Shown: positions 54,683 through 62,977 of the stretch, piece by piece | Layout of the letters: each line of letters begins with the position of its first letter | How positions within the stretch are numbered: the first letter of the stretch is position 1 | Assembly (NCBI GenBank): GCA_964627795.1 | Contig: CAZVLF010000001.1 | Coordinates: 62,001 to 126,000, forward strand | Direction of reading: 5' to 3' | DNA length: 64,000 nt | From: CANDYO01 sp964627795 | Lineage (GTDB): Bacteria > Pseudomonadota > Alphaproteobacteria > Rickettsiales > CANDYO01 | Program-made: the position numbers and the translations under genes | The notes under the pieces: generated by a model | What the model saw: only the letters and a program-made list of their open reading frames with translations | Told to the model about the DNA's origin: nothing | The model's database searches: none

Positions 54683-56176
54683 TTATATTGATTTAGCTAA
54701 ATTGATTAGATCTCTAATTTTATCATTATTAAGACCACTATTTGGAACAATTTCGTTAAATTCCTTAACGTTCAATTCTGCTAAGTCTTCAACCGTCTTA
54801 ACGCCTGCTTCTGCAAGCCCTATTATTTGATCATGACTTAACTTAAGTATATTGATTAATTTTTCTTCAATTCCAAGTTCTTTTACTTTTTTCATAAATT
54901 CTGCATTGGATTTTTCAACATACTGTTGCGCTCTTGCCTTTAAGGCTTCTGCGAGTTGCTCATCAAAACCATCAATAGAAACCAAGTCATTTACACTAAC
55001 TTGAGCTACTTCTTCAACTGTTGTAAAACCTTCAGAAGCAAGTAATTGAGCGAGAATTTCTTCTACATCTAATGATTTCATAAATAATTCTGTTAAGTTA
55101 TTAAACTCCTCACTTCTGCGTTTAGATTGCTCATCTTCAGTAAGAATATCAATATTCCAGCCTGTTAACTTTGAAGCTAAACGTACATTTTGCCCTTTGC
55201 GTCCAATTGCAAGACTTAACTGATCATTAGGCACAACCACTTCTACACTATGGTTTTCTTCATCAATAACAACTTTAGAAACAGTTGCTGGAGTCAAAGA
55301 GTTGACAATAAAAGTTGCCGGATTAGCTGACCAAGTAATAATATCTATTTTTTCACCTTTCAGTTCATTTACCACCGCCTGAACTCTACTTCCTCTTACA
55401 CCAACACATGAGCCAACTGGATCAATTCCTGGATCTCTACAATAAACTGCTATCTTTGCCCTTGATCCTGGTTCACGAGAAACAGCTTTGATTTCAATAA
55501 CTCCATCATAAATTTCAGGAACTTCTTGCTCAAAAAGCTTTGCTAAAAACTGATCATGAGTCCTTGATAAAAATATTTGTGGCCCTTTAGTAACTTTTCT
55601 AACATCTTCAACATAAACGTGAATTTTATCATTCGGCCTAAAGATCTCATTCTTAATCATTTGATCTTTTTTCAAAACAGCTTCGTCTCTTCCGATTTCC
55701 ATTATCAAGTCACCAAACTCAAGACGTTTTACAACTCCTGTCATAATTTCGCCAATACGATTTTTAAATAATTCGTATTGACGGTCTCTTTCAGCATCTC
55801 TAACTTTTTGAATAATTATTTGTTTAGCAGATTGAGCTGCAACCCTACCTAAATCAATTGGAGGAAGTAATTCATATACAATTTCTCCTAATTTAATATC
55901 AGGATCATTAGCTTTAGCATCTTCAAGAGAAATTTCAGTATAAATATTTTCAACTTTTTCAACTACGTTGAAGTATCTAAATAATTTCACTTCCCCTGTC
56001 TTGGAATCTATTTCAGCTTGGATATTGTGCTTATAACCATATTTGCGTTTCCCAGCAACTTGAATTGCATTTTCCATGGCTTCCAAAACAGATTCTTTTG
56101 AGATACCTTTTTCGCGTGCTACTGCATCTGCTACTTGAGTTATTTCAATATTTCCAACGTTAGTAATACTGCTCAT
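54683..56176 (-). CDS. nusA: Transcription termination/antitermination factor NusA
   Basis: NusA binds RNA polymerase and nascent RNA. The 497-aa protein has the N-terminal polymerase-binding domain, an S1 domain ('GEIMTGVVKRLEFGDLIMEI'), two KH domains ('VGSCVGVRGSRVQAVVNELK', 'LAIGRKGQNVRLASKLTGWN') and two C-terminal acidic helix-hairpin-helix repeats, as in proteobacteria. It is the second gene in the rimP-nusA-infB-rbfA run. Confidence 0.96.
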   Translation of the reverse strand: MSSITNVGNIEITQVADAVAREKGISKESVLEAMENAIQVAGKRKYGYKHNIQAEIDSKTGEVKLFRYFNVVEKVENIYTEISLEDAKANDPDIKLGEIVYELLPPIDLGRVAAQSAKQIIIQKVRDAERDRQYELFKNRIGEIMTGVVKRLEFGDLIMEIGRDEAVLKKDQMIKNEIFRPNDKIHVYVEDVRKVTKGPQIFLSRTHDQFLAKLFEQEVPEIYDGVIEIKAVSREPGSRAKIAVYCRDPGIDPVGSCVGVRGSRVQAVVNELKGEKIDIITWSANPATFIVNSLTPATVSKVVIDEENHSVEVVVPNDQLSLAIGRKGQNVRLASKLTGWNIDILTEDEQSKRRSEEFNNLTELFMKSLDVEEILAQLLASEGFTTVEEVAQVSVNDLVSIDGFDEQLAEALKARAQQYVEKSNAEFMKKVKELGIEEKLINILKLSHDQIIGLAEAGVKTVEDLAELNVKEFNEIVPNSGLNNDKIRDLINLAKSI

Positions 56177-56186
56177 ATAATTACCT

Positions 56187-56630
56187 TTATTTAAAATATA
56201 AATTTGTAGATTGCACTTGACTCAATTCAATTGTTACAACCTTATTATCGCAAGTTAAAGTGATTTGGTTTGTTTCACTGTTGAAGTCAGTTAGCTTTCC
56301 AATAATTTTTTTTTGCCCATCAACTAAAATACTTGTTTTAAGCTTTACATCATTTCCTATAAATCTTTGATAATGTTCTGGTTTTATCAGCGGCCTCTCA
56401 ATTCCTGGTGAACTGACCTCAAGATTAAAAAGATCATTCATTTCAGCAACGTGCAAAATATTGCGTATTAGTTTTGTTGCTTTAGAACAGTCTTCTATAT
56501 TAACCCCACCATCTTTATCAATCATGATTTGTAAAACTTCTGCACCAATTTGCATCACTCGAACTAATTCGTAACCTAAACTATTTAATGCTGGTTCAAT
56601 TAACTCAATTATTTTCTTTTCTAAAGTCAT
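56187..56630 (-). CDS. rimP: Ribosome maturation factor RimP
   Basis: RimP assists 30S assembly. The 147-aa protein has 'IELIEPALNSLGYELVRV', 'MIDKDGGVNIEDCSKATKLI' and 'NLEVSSPGIERPLIKPEHYQ', the family hallmark. It is the first gene of the operon, 10 nt before nusA. A terminator separates it from the upstream hypothetical gene. Confidence 0.95.
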   Translation of the reverse strand: MTLEKKIIELIEPALNSLGYELVRVMQIGAEVLQIMIDKDGGVNIEDCSKATKLIRNILHVAEMNDLFNLEVSSPGIERPLIKPEHYQRFIGNDVKLKTSILVDGQKKIIGKLTDFNSETNQITLTCDNKVVTIELSQVQSTNLYFK

Positions 56631-56647
56631 AAAAATATTTGTTAAAT

Positions 56648-56678
56648 AAAAGGGTGGGTTAAACTTAATAACCCACCC
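56648..56678 (-). terminator. Rho-independent terminator upstream of rimP
   Basis: GGGTGGGTTA (56652-56661) pairs perfectly with TAACCCACCC (56669-56678) around a 7-nt loop. On the minus strand TTTTATTT follows. It ends the transcript of the hypothetical gene 56739-57119. Confidence 0.85.
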
Positions 56679-56738
56679 CTCTGAAAATCATAGCTTGTAA
56701 TTCTTATATCAAAATTCTTTAAACTTATCAATAACTAT

Positions 56739-57119
56739 TTATCCTCTTGGATGAACTTGATTTTTAGCCCCCTTCCTAAATTTTGTCACTGAACATAAAG
56801 CATTTTTTGCCATTGTAATAATGTTACTAGCACTAAAATTAGTAAATACTCTTTTCCTATTAGCTTCTTTAATAGCCTCTCTTAAAGGAGATGGATGGTC
56901 TTTAATCGCTTGCTCAATAATTGTTGCTTGTCTTTTTTCTATTTCAGCTATAGCTTCTAATTCATATTCTTTACTTAAATTTTTGTCAATTCTCTTTAAG
57001 TTTTTGGCTCTTATATAGTTTGCATTTGCTGAATTTTTTGAGTTTAAAATATCTTTATTTGACATTTTCTCTAATTTTTCTGCGCTTAAACCAAGAGCCT
57101 CTGCAATCTTTTTATCCAT
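56739..57119 (-). CDS. Hypothetical basic helical protein
   Basis: This is a 126-aa protein of no recognised family, from the ATG at 57119 (AAGG about 11 nt upstream). A longer frame to 57182 adds an unlikely 21 residues. It is rich in Lys, Glu, Ala and Ile, with predicted helices throughout and a basic C-terminus ('TKFRKGAKNQVHPRG'). No signal or membrane segment is seen. It is a separate transcript ending at the terminator before rimP. Confidence 0.55.
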   Translation of the reverse strand: MDKKIAEALGLSAEKLEKMSNKDILNSKNSANANYIRAKNLKRIDKNLSKEYELEAIAEIEKRQATIIEQAIKDHPSPLREAIKEANRKRVFTNFSASNIITMAKNALCSVTKFRKGAKNQVHPRG

Positions 57120-57407
57120 AAATTCGCATCCCTTAAAAATTACTCTCTTAAAATAAGATATATTTATCTTTAATATAGACAATTTTAAAATAACTTAAAA
57201 CTTAAAAATCTTCTTCTTTATTATTTATTAATTGCAAATTTGCTACTTAAAATATTTGATAATATATATTTAATTGCGCGTAAAAACCAAGCAATTAATT
57301 GATCATTTTTTTTAAGCTATAGGTAATATTAAACTGAGAATTTGCAAAAAAATAAAATTAATGTATAAAGTTAATAGCAAGAAACAATAATTTAAGAATT
57401 ATATATT

Positions 57408-58031
57408 ATGGAAGTCAGATTAGATGCAAATAAAGTATTAGATGAATTAGTAGCGGGTAATAATCGTTTCCTTGAAGGGCAATCAATCAAGTGCGCTCAT
57501 TCTTCTTTAAGAAAATTAAAAAAATTTGCTCGCACTGGCCAATTACCCAAAGCTATACTTCTTTGCTGCTCTGATTCTAGAGCGCCTGGTGAAATGATTT
57601 TTGACCAAGATATAGGTGATTTTTTTGTTATTAGAGTTGCTGGCAATATTGTAGCCCCTTCCTTGGTAGGAAGCGTTGAATTTGCTGCCAGCACTTTTGG
57701 AACAAGTTTAGTTATAGTTATGGGCCACACCCAGTGTGGCGCTATTGAAGCTACTTTAAACCATATTGAAGATCCTAAAACAATTGCCTCTGAAAATATT
57801 CATGACATTGTCAGCAGAATAAAGCCTCACATATATCATATAAGCCAACTTGAAAACAAGACCACTCAAGAAAAATCAGAAATGGCAACCAGAGCAAATA
57901 TTATCGCCTCTGTAAGCCAACTATCTCATTCAAGCAGGTTGATTGAGTCACTTGTAGAACAAAATAAAATTAGAATTGTTGGCGCTTTGCTTGATATTAG
58001 CACTGGCAAAGTTGAGTTTCTTGAAGCATAA
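57408..58031 (+). CDS. Beta-class carbonic anhydrase
   Basis: Carbonic anhydrase interconverts CO2 and bicarbonate in the cytoplasm. The 207-aa protein has the zinc ligands Cys54 (in 'LCCSDSR', with Asp56 and Arg58 as the catalytic dyad), His107 and Cys110 ('MGHTQCGA'). Other conserved blocks are 'PGEMIFDQDIGDFFVIRVAG' and 'GSVEFAASTFG'. It may supply bicarbonate for biotin carboxylases such as PccB (inference). It stands alone; the 225 bases upstream hold no recognisable gene. Confidence 0.93.
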   Translation: MEVRLDANKVLDELVAGNNRFLEGQSIKCAHSSLRKLKKFARTGQLPKAILLCCSDSRAPGEMIFDQDIGDFFVIRVAGNIVAPSLVGSVEFAASTFGTSLVIVMGHTQCGAIEATLNHIEDPKTIASENIHDIVSRIKPHIYHISQLENKTTQEKSEMATRANIIASVSQLSHSSRLIESLVEQNKIRIVGALLDISTGKVEFLEA

Positions 58032-58147
58032 AAAATTATACAAAGAAACTTTCCAACCTTTTTAATAAGGATTTATTATATAATTCAAAAAATTTATCTT
58101 TCATATTTAGTGAAAATTTAAATAAAACAAATGTCATTTATAATACT

Positions 58148-58291
58148 ATGTTATTAACTTCGGGCTTTTTTGCAGGCAAAGTAGGTCGTACCTTATATGG
58201 CATTACAATAGGAGTTCTCCTAGGATATATTATAGAATCATCTCCGCTCATTTTACAACCTTGGTCATGCGAAACAGTTTCAATATATTAA
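58148..58291 (+). CDS. Possible small membrane peptide (47 aa)
   Basis: This is a short frame with one hydrophobic segment ('LYGITIGVLLGYIIESS') and a Gly-rich start, in the 478-base gap after carbonic anhydrase. No clear ribosome-binding site is visible. The remainder of the gap (58032-58524) is AT-rich with nothing recognised. It could be chance. Confidence 0.2.
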   Translation: MLLTSGFFAGKVGRTLYGITIGVLLGYIIESSPLILQPWSCETVSIY

Positions 58292-58524
58292 CTAGCCAAA
58301 TAATTTACCTTAAATATTTGTTTCTTAATATAAATTAAGGCTACTAAGCATAAAATGCTGCCGACTTTTTATGTTTTTATTAAATTAATTCAGCTTAAAA
58401 ATAAAAATTTTCACAGTATTGACAAATATATTAATTTTGTTTAGTAATATTTAAGTTTTATAAAAATGATAGTTTTATTAAAACAAATATTATAATTTAA
58501 TAGTAAATTATGGAGTTAGACATT

Positions 58525-59241
58525 ATGTCAGAAAATGATAACCAAAATACTGTTGTACCTACTTCTAATGAGGTATCTTTTCCTAGAACAAGCTTATTTA
58601 CCGAATCGCAAAAAAAAGAATTTAAAGAATTACTTAATAACATAGATGAAGATATTATTAGCGGCCTTAAATCATTCCAAAATGGGAAAATACTCGCAGC
58701 AATGGGATCTTTTATTCAGTTGCAAGAGTCTTTACATCAATTAGAAAAATTTGCTACTGTAGAAGTTACTGGTATATTTGAAAGATTTAAAAACAAAGAA
58801 GCTATTGATTTTTCTAAAGACTCAGAATTTTCGAAGAAATTTATATCCTTTCTAGACCAAGCCATAACAGAACTTAAAGATGAATTTTCTCATTCAATAG
58901 TAATCCCTTTTGCAAAATCGATCTGTTATTCAAAAGATTTTGGCATTGACACCTTACTAAGTAACAAACTGATTAAAGGCCTTATTAATATGTCTCCTGA
59001 CGCTGCAATGAAGATTGGCACTAACCCAGAAGAAATAGGAGAAACATACAAAACAATTTTAGATATATTAAATAATGAACATCTAAAATTAATATGCGAT
59101 GATATATATAACATTTCCAATATTTATGATAATTCTTTAAACTCCTTATCTGAAAATATTTATGGAGTGGTGGATGCTATATTACATCCTGCTGATTTAT
59201 TTACTGGCACAGTAGGAATAGCAGGAGAAATTTCCAATTAA
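58525..59241 (+). CDS. Hypothetical helical protein
   Basis: This 238-aa protein of unknown family is read from the ATG at 58525 with GGAG 9 nt upstream; an ATG five codons earlier lacks a site. It is polar at the N-terminus ('SENDNQNTVVPTSNEVSF'), then mainly helical and acidic. A weakly hydrophobic end includes 'ILHPADLFTGTVGIAGE'. No signal peptide is seen. It ends at a strong terminator, so it is an independent gene. Confidence 0.55.
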   Translation: MSENDNQNTVVPTSNEVSFPRTSLFTESQKKEFKELLNNIDEDIISGLKSFQNGKILAAMGSFIQLQESLHQLEKFATVEVTGIFERFKNKEAIDFSKDSEFSKKFISFLDQAITELKDEFSHSIVIPFAKSICYSKDFGIDTLLSNKLIKGLINMSPDAAMKIGTNPEEIGETYKTILDILNNEHLKLICDDIYNISNIYDNSLNSLSENIYGVVDAILHPADLFTGTVGIAGEISN

Positions 59242-59259
59242 CTATTATTGCTAAACTCT

Positions 59260-59299
59260 ATAAGTGCAACATTTTAGGTTGCACTTATAATTTTATTTT
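59260..59299 (+). terminator. Rho-independent terminator of the 238-aa hypothetical gene
   Basis: ATAAGTGCAAC (59260-59270) pairs perfectly with GTTGCACTTAT (59278-59288) around a 7-nt loop, followed by AATTTTATTTT. It lies 18 nt after the stop. Confidence 0.85.
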
Positions 59300-59421
59300 C
59301 CAATAAAACTATCCTATGATCTATTAGTAATTTCTTAACTATCTTAAGCAATAATGATTCATTTAATCAATTGTTACTCAACAATTAACTTAAATATTAT
59401 ATCTAATAAAAAGAGTGCAGA

Positions 59422-59652
59422 ATGAATCAAATCCAATTATTTATCTTCTTTTTCACACTATTTCCTTTTTTTAACTTAAATGCGGCTGATTTTAATTGGC
59501 AATCATGCTCACCTGAAATAGCAAACTTCTGTAAAGATGAAAAAAATGATGAAAAAATTTGGGCATGTTTACAAGCACATGATGAAATCCTAACTACAGA
59601 ATGTGAAAATACACACGCTGAGTATGAAAAGCAAACAGGCAAAAATGATTAG
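59422..59652 (+). CDS. Small secreted protein with a GLG1-type Cys-rich repeat
   Basis: The 76-aa precursor has a signal peptide (about 1-21, ending LNAA). The roughly 55-residue mature part has the spacing of one Cys-rich GLG1 repeat: 'CSPEIANFCKDEK', then 'WACLQAHDEILTTECEN' (four Cys). Such repeats occur in many proteobacterial periplasmic proteins of unknown role. It converges with the SIMPL gene over a shared hairpin. Confidence 0.65.
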   Translation: MNQIQLFIFFFTLFPFFNLNAADFNWQSCSPEIANFCKDEKNDEKIWACLQAHDEILTTECENTHAEYEKQTGKND

Positions 59653-59672
59653 CAAAAAGTTTTGCTAATCAT
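59645..59672. terminator. Bidirectional terminator-like hairpin
   Basis: ATGATTAGCAAAA (59645-59657) is perfectly complementary to TTTTGCTAATCAT (59660-59672). It overlaps both convergent gene ends (59652 stop and 59665 stop) and would have A/T-rich flanks in each direction. Confidence 0.65.
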
Positions 59673-60426
59673 CTAAATAATATTCCTGGGTTATTAAAGC
59701 TCTCACTTTTTTTCTTAAACTACCAGGCTCATTCATTGCATCATTTCCTTCTAAAGCACTTATAGTAAATACTCCTTGGTTAGCTGATTTTAACTTACCT
59801 AATTTACTATTAGAATCTTGGGCAAATATTTCTGCTGATTTACGAGCATTACTAACTGCTTCAGTCAGCATATCACCTTTTATATCATTAAAAAAAGTAA
59901 GATTATAAATGGGGCCACTTGAGTAATATTGATTTGTTGAATCAATCATAACCCCTTCTTTAAGTAGCTCAGTTAGTTTTTGATATGCATGATAAACCTT
60001 CATCACATCCTTTGTACGAACAATCATCACTTGAGACAATCTATAACGAGAATTCAACATTTGCTCTGTTGGCTGGCTATTAAACTGCATATAACTAAAA
60101 GTATCTTCAGCTTTAAACCTATCATTTTCTACCTCATTAGAATCAAAACCATTTTCTGTTAGAAATGTTATAAGCTTAGTTTTACTTTCTTCTAATTTTT
60201 GTACTGCTGATTCAAGCTTAGGTCCTGCTGCTTGAATACTCATTCCCCAATTGACAAAATCTGCCATAATCACTCGTTCAGATAATCCCTTTACACTTAT
60301 AAATCTTTGAGTAATTTTAGATTTAATAAAACCTTGGCCCACATGATACCCGCCAAAAGTTAAACCTAAAGCTATAAGTGATCCTAAAATAAAGCTAGAA
60401 ATAATAGTAGTTTTTTCCATTTTCAC
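59665..60426 (-). CDS. SIMPL (DUF541) domain envelope protein
   Basis: The 253-aa protein has an N-terminal membrane anchor/signal (about 7-30) and a SIMPL domain: 'ISVKGLSERVIMADFVNWGM', 'VMIVRTKDVMKVYHAYQKLT', 'EAVSNARKSAEIFAQDSNSK'. Family members are periplasmic and linked to stress or, in animals, to kinase signalling; the molecular role is unclear. It lies 15 nt downstream of the Bcr/CflA-type MFS gene on the same strand. Confidence 0.85.
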   Translation of the reverse strand: MKMEKTTIISSFILGSLIALGLTFGGYHVGQGFIKSKITQRFISVKGLSERVIMADFVNWGMSIQAAGPKLESAVQKLEESKTKLITFLTENGFDSNEVENDRFKAEDTFSYMQFNSQPTEQMLNSRYRLSQVMIVRTKDVMKVYHAYQKLTELLKEGVMIDSTNQYYSSGPIYNLTFFNDIKGDMLTEAVSNARKSAEIFAQDSNSKLGKLKSANQGVFTISALEGNDAMNEPGSLRKKVRALITQEYYLDD

Positions 60427-60441
60427 CTCGCTTAATTATGT

Positions 60442-61641
60442 TTACAACTCTTTTGCAGATTTTATAAATTCATTATTTTTATTGATTAAAAACAAAGTAT
60501 AAACCCCAACAATCAATAAAACTGTAATAATATATCCTATAATTTGAAACCTTCCGTTATAGCAATAACCAGCTATTTCCAAGCTAATTGATGTTAAAAG
60601 AAGACGGATGATTTGGATAATTGCTGCCACTTTTCCTTTTGCTTGTGGAATATAATTTAAACATAAAGGATAAATTATTAAAATTGGTATTACTGCACCA
60701 ACATTAAAAGGAAGAAGAGATAAAGTGATTAAGAGAGGGTTATCTATATCTAAAAAACTAGCCCAAGCAATTATCAATAGACCTAAAAAACAAATTCTTG
60801 TAGATATAATTAACATAGTTCTTTGGTCATATTTATCAATAAATGAACTAGCTATTACACTGCCTAAAGCATAAACAAACGCTAATGTTCCTTGGTAATA
60901 TCCAAACTTAGATAAATTAACACCTAAACCTTCCATATATAATATTGGAGAAATACCAATAAAAGTCCACCAATGTGAAAAAGTAAATACCATGCAAATA
61001 ATTGCAATCACAAGAGGTTTTGATTTAAATATTGGAATATATCCTTTAAAACTAATATTTTCTTTATTGTCAGGTAATTTTGTATTTGGGATAAAGGCAA
61101 TAGTCATTGTTAATACAATTACGCCCACAAGCAACAAAGCAATAAAATTACCATGCCAATGATAATGCATAGTTATCCAACTTCCTACAACAGGAGCTAT
61201 AGCAATTGATATATTTACTAACCCACTTAATATTCCCATTAAAACTTGCTGCTTGCTAATTGGGTATAAATCAGCAACAATTAGAAAACATAATGTTGAA
61301 GGCGCTGCCACCCCTACTCCTTGCAAAAAACGCCCAAGAAGCAGAATGTTAAAAGATACCCCCCATAAACAAAGAATGCTTCCAATATTAAAAATAATAA
61401 GCCCAAGTATGATAATCGGCTTACGCCCATAATGGTCGGCCAAAGACCCCACAAAAAATAAGCTTAAACCAAAACCAATAAAATTTATGGATAATAATGT
61501 TTCTACTAATGCTGGTGAAAGGTTAAACTGGTTTTGTAATTCAGGAAAACTTGGAATAAAAAGGTCAATTTCTGCTCCACCTAAGATGTCCATTAAAATT
61601 ACTGCTATTAGAATCATCTTTTTAGCAAAGGCTTGTTGCAT
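60442..61641 (-). CDS. MFS multidrug exporter, Bcr/CflA-like
   Basis: This 399-aa, 12-helix carrier has the DHA1 motif 'DILGGAEIDLFIPSFPELQ' in helix 1, 'GSLADHYGRKPIIILGLIIF' between helices 2 and 3, and 'GRFLQGVGVAAPSTLCFLIV'. It starts a probable two-gene unit with the SIMPL gene. Substrate unknown. Confidence 0.88.
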   Translation of the reverse strand: MQQAFAKKMILIAVILMDILGGAEIDLFIPSFPELQNQFNLSPALVETLLSINFIGFGLSLFFVGSLADHYGRKPIIILGLIIFNIGSILCLWGVSFNILLLGRFLQGVGVAAPSTLCFLIVADLYPISKQQVLMGILSGLVNISIAIAPVVGSWITMHYHWHGNFIALLLVGVIVLTMTIAFIPNTKLPDNKENISFKGYIPIFKSKPLVIAIICMVFTFSHWWTFIGISPILYMEGLGVNLSKFGYYQGTLAFVYALGSVIASSFIDKYDQRTMLIISTRICFLGLLIIAWASFLDIDNPLLITLSLLPFNVGAVIPILIIYPLCLNYIPQAKGKVAAIIQIIRLLLTSISLEIAGYCYNGRFQIIGYIITVLLIVGVYTLFLINKNNEFIKSAKEL

Positions 61642-61851
61642 AATTCAACCTAGCTTATATTTAAAGTGATATTATCTAATCATTCAAATTAAAACAATTA
61701 AAATATTTTTGAATTTCACCTAAAAGCTATTTTACTTTTTTAAAACAATGCACTTTAATTTAGCTACTTTTCTTAAGCTAGCAGCTTAATTCTTGATTTA
61801 TTACTTTATATATTTTATATTTCTTTAATATCACTTTATAAATATTATTCT

Positions 61852-62916
61852 ATGCCAAAGAAAATATTACTTGCTACTGGAGGAACTGGAGGCCACATTT
61901 TTCCAGCTTTATCAATTGAAAAAGCATTAAAAAAAGAAAAATTTTCTGTTCTTACTACCGCTGATACAAGATTTGCTAATTTCCATAATTTTGATAAAGA
62001 GCATGTATTTATTCCTGCAGCAAGTTTATCTGCTTCTTCTGTTAGAACTTTAATAAAAAATGTTTTTACCTTAATTAAAGGTTTTTTAAGGTCTTTATCT
62101 ATTATTAATAAATTTAATCCTGATATTATTATTGGATTTGGTGGATATCCAACTTTTCCAGTAATTCTAGCTGGGTTATTATTAAGAAAAAAATTTATTT
62201 TGCATGAAGCTAATATGGTTGTAGGAAAAGTGAATAAAATTTTTATTCCATATGCTGAATGCTTAACTACTGGATTTTCAAAAATTACTGGGGTTGATGA
62301 TAAATATAAAAATAAAATATTTTTTACTGGCAATCCAATTAGAGACAATTTTACCCCACCTAAAAAGGAAAAATCCGTTAAAAAAATTTCTCTTATGGTC
62401 ATAGGAGGAAGCCAAGGTGCAAAAATATTTAGCAAAATGATCCCTGATATGATCATTAATTTACCTAAAGATATTAAGGAAAAAATATATGTTTGCCAGC
62501 AAGTAAGAGAAGAAGATATTCCAAGCATTAAAGAAAAATATGCTAAAGAAAATATCAATTGTGAAATTCAAAGCTTTTTTAATGATATGCCTAAAAAACT
62601 TTCAAAATCAAATATTGTGATTGCTAGAGCAGGAGCTTCAACCATTTCAGAACTTATTAGAATGAGATTACCTACAATTTTTATTCCATATCCAACTGCA
62701 GCTGATGATCATCAACTTTTAAATGCCAAAGAAATTGTAAATTCTAATGCCGGATGGTTGGTACATGAATCTAATGACTCTCATCTCCAACTTTTACAAA
62801 TATTTAAGTCAATTGTCAAAGATTCTTCTATACTTACTCTTTACAGCACCAACTTAGAAAAACTTGATCAAGATGGATGTATGAACTTGGTAGAATTAGT
62901 TAAAAGGAAACTATAA
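61852..62916 (+). CDS. murG: MurG, UDP-GlcNAc:lipid I glycosyltransferase
   Basis: MurG makes lipid II on the cytoplasmic membrane. The 354-aa protein has the N-terminal 'LLATGGTGGHIFPALSIEKA', 'IIGFGGYPTFPVILA', 'LHEANMVVGKVNK', the donor-site 'MVIGGSQGAKIFSKMIPD' and 'IARAGASTISELIRM'. All are family hallmarks. It is isolated from the dcw cluster, as in other rickettsiae. The 210 bases upstream contain no gene. It complements PBP1A (4053-6431) in wall synthesis. Confidence 0.96.
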   Translation: MPKKILLATGGTGGHIFPALSIEKALKKEKFSVLTTADTRFANFHNFDKEHVFIPAASLSASSVRTLIKNVFTLIKGFLRSLSIINKFNPDIIIGFGGYPTFPVILAGLLLRKKFILHEANMVVGKVNKIFIPYAECLTTGFSKITGVDDKYKNKIFFTGNPIRDNFTPPKKEKSVKKISLMVIGGSQGAKIFSKMIPDMIINLPKDIKEKIYVCQQVREEDIPSIKEKYAKENINCEIQSFFNDMPKKLSKSNIVIARAGASTISELIRMRLPTIFIPYPTAADDHQLLNAKEIVNSNAGWLVHESNDSHLQLLQIFKSIVKDSSILTLYSTNLEKLDQDGCMNLVELVKRKL

Positions 62917-62977
62917 TATTTTTGTTTAGCTAGATTCTATTTAAATAATTTTTTATAGAGCTTAAAATTTAAAATTT

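Noticed and set aside
61845..62558. A 237-codon open frame on the minus strand
   Set aside because: It lies exactly opposite murG, whose motifs are all intact. The minus frame shows no family features and is a by-product of the AT-rich codon pattern.
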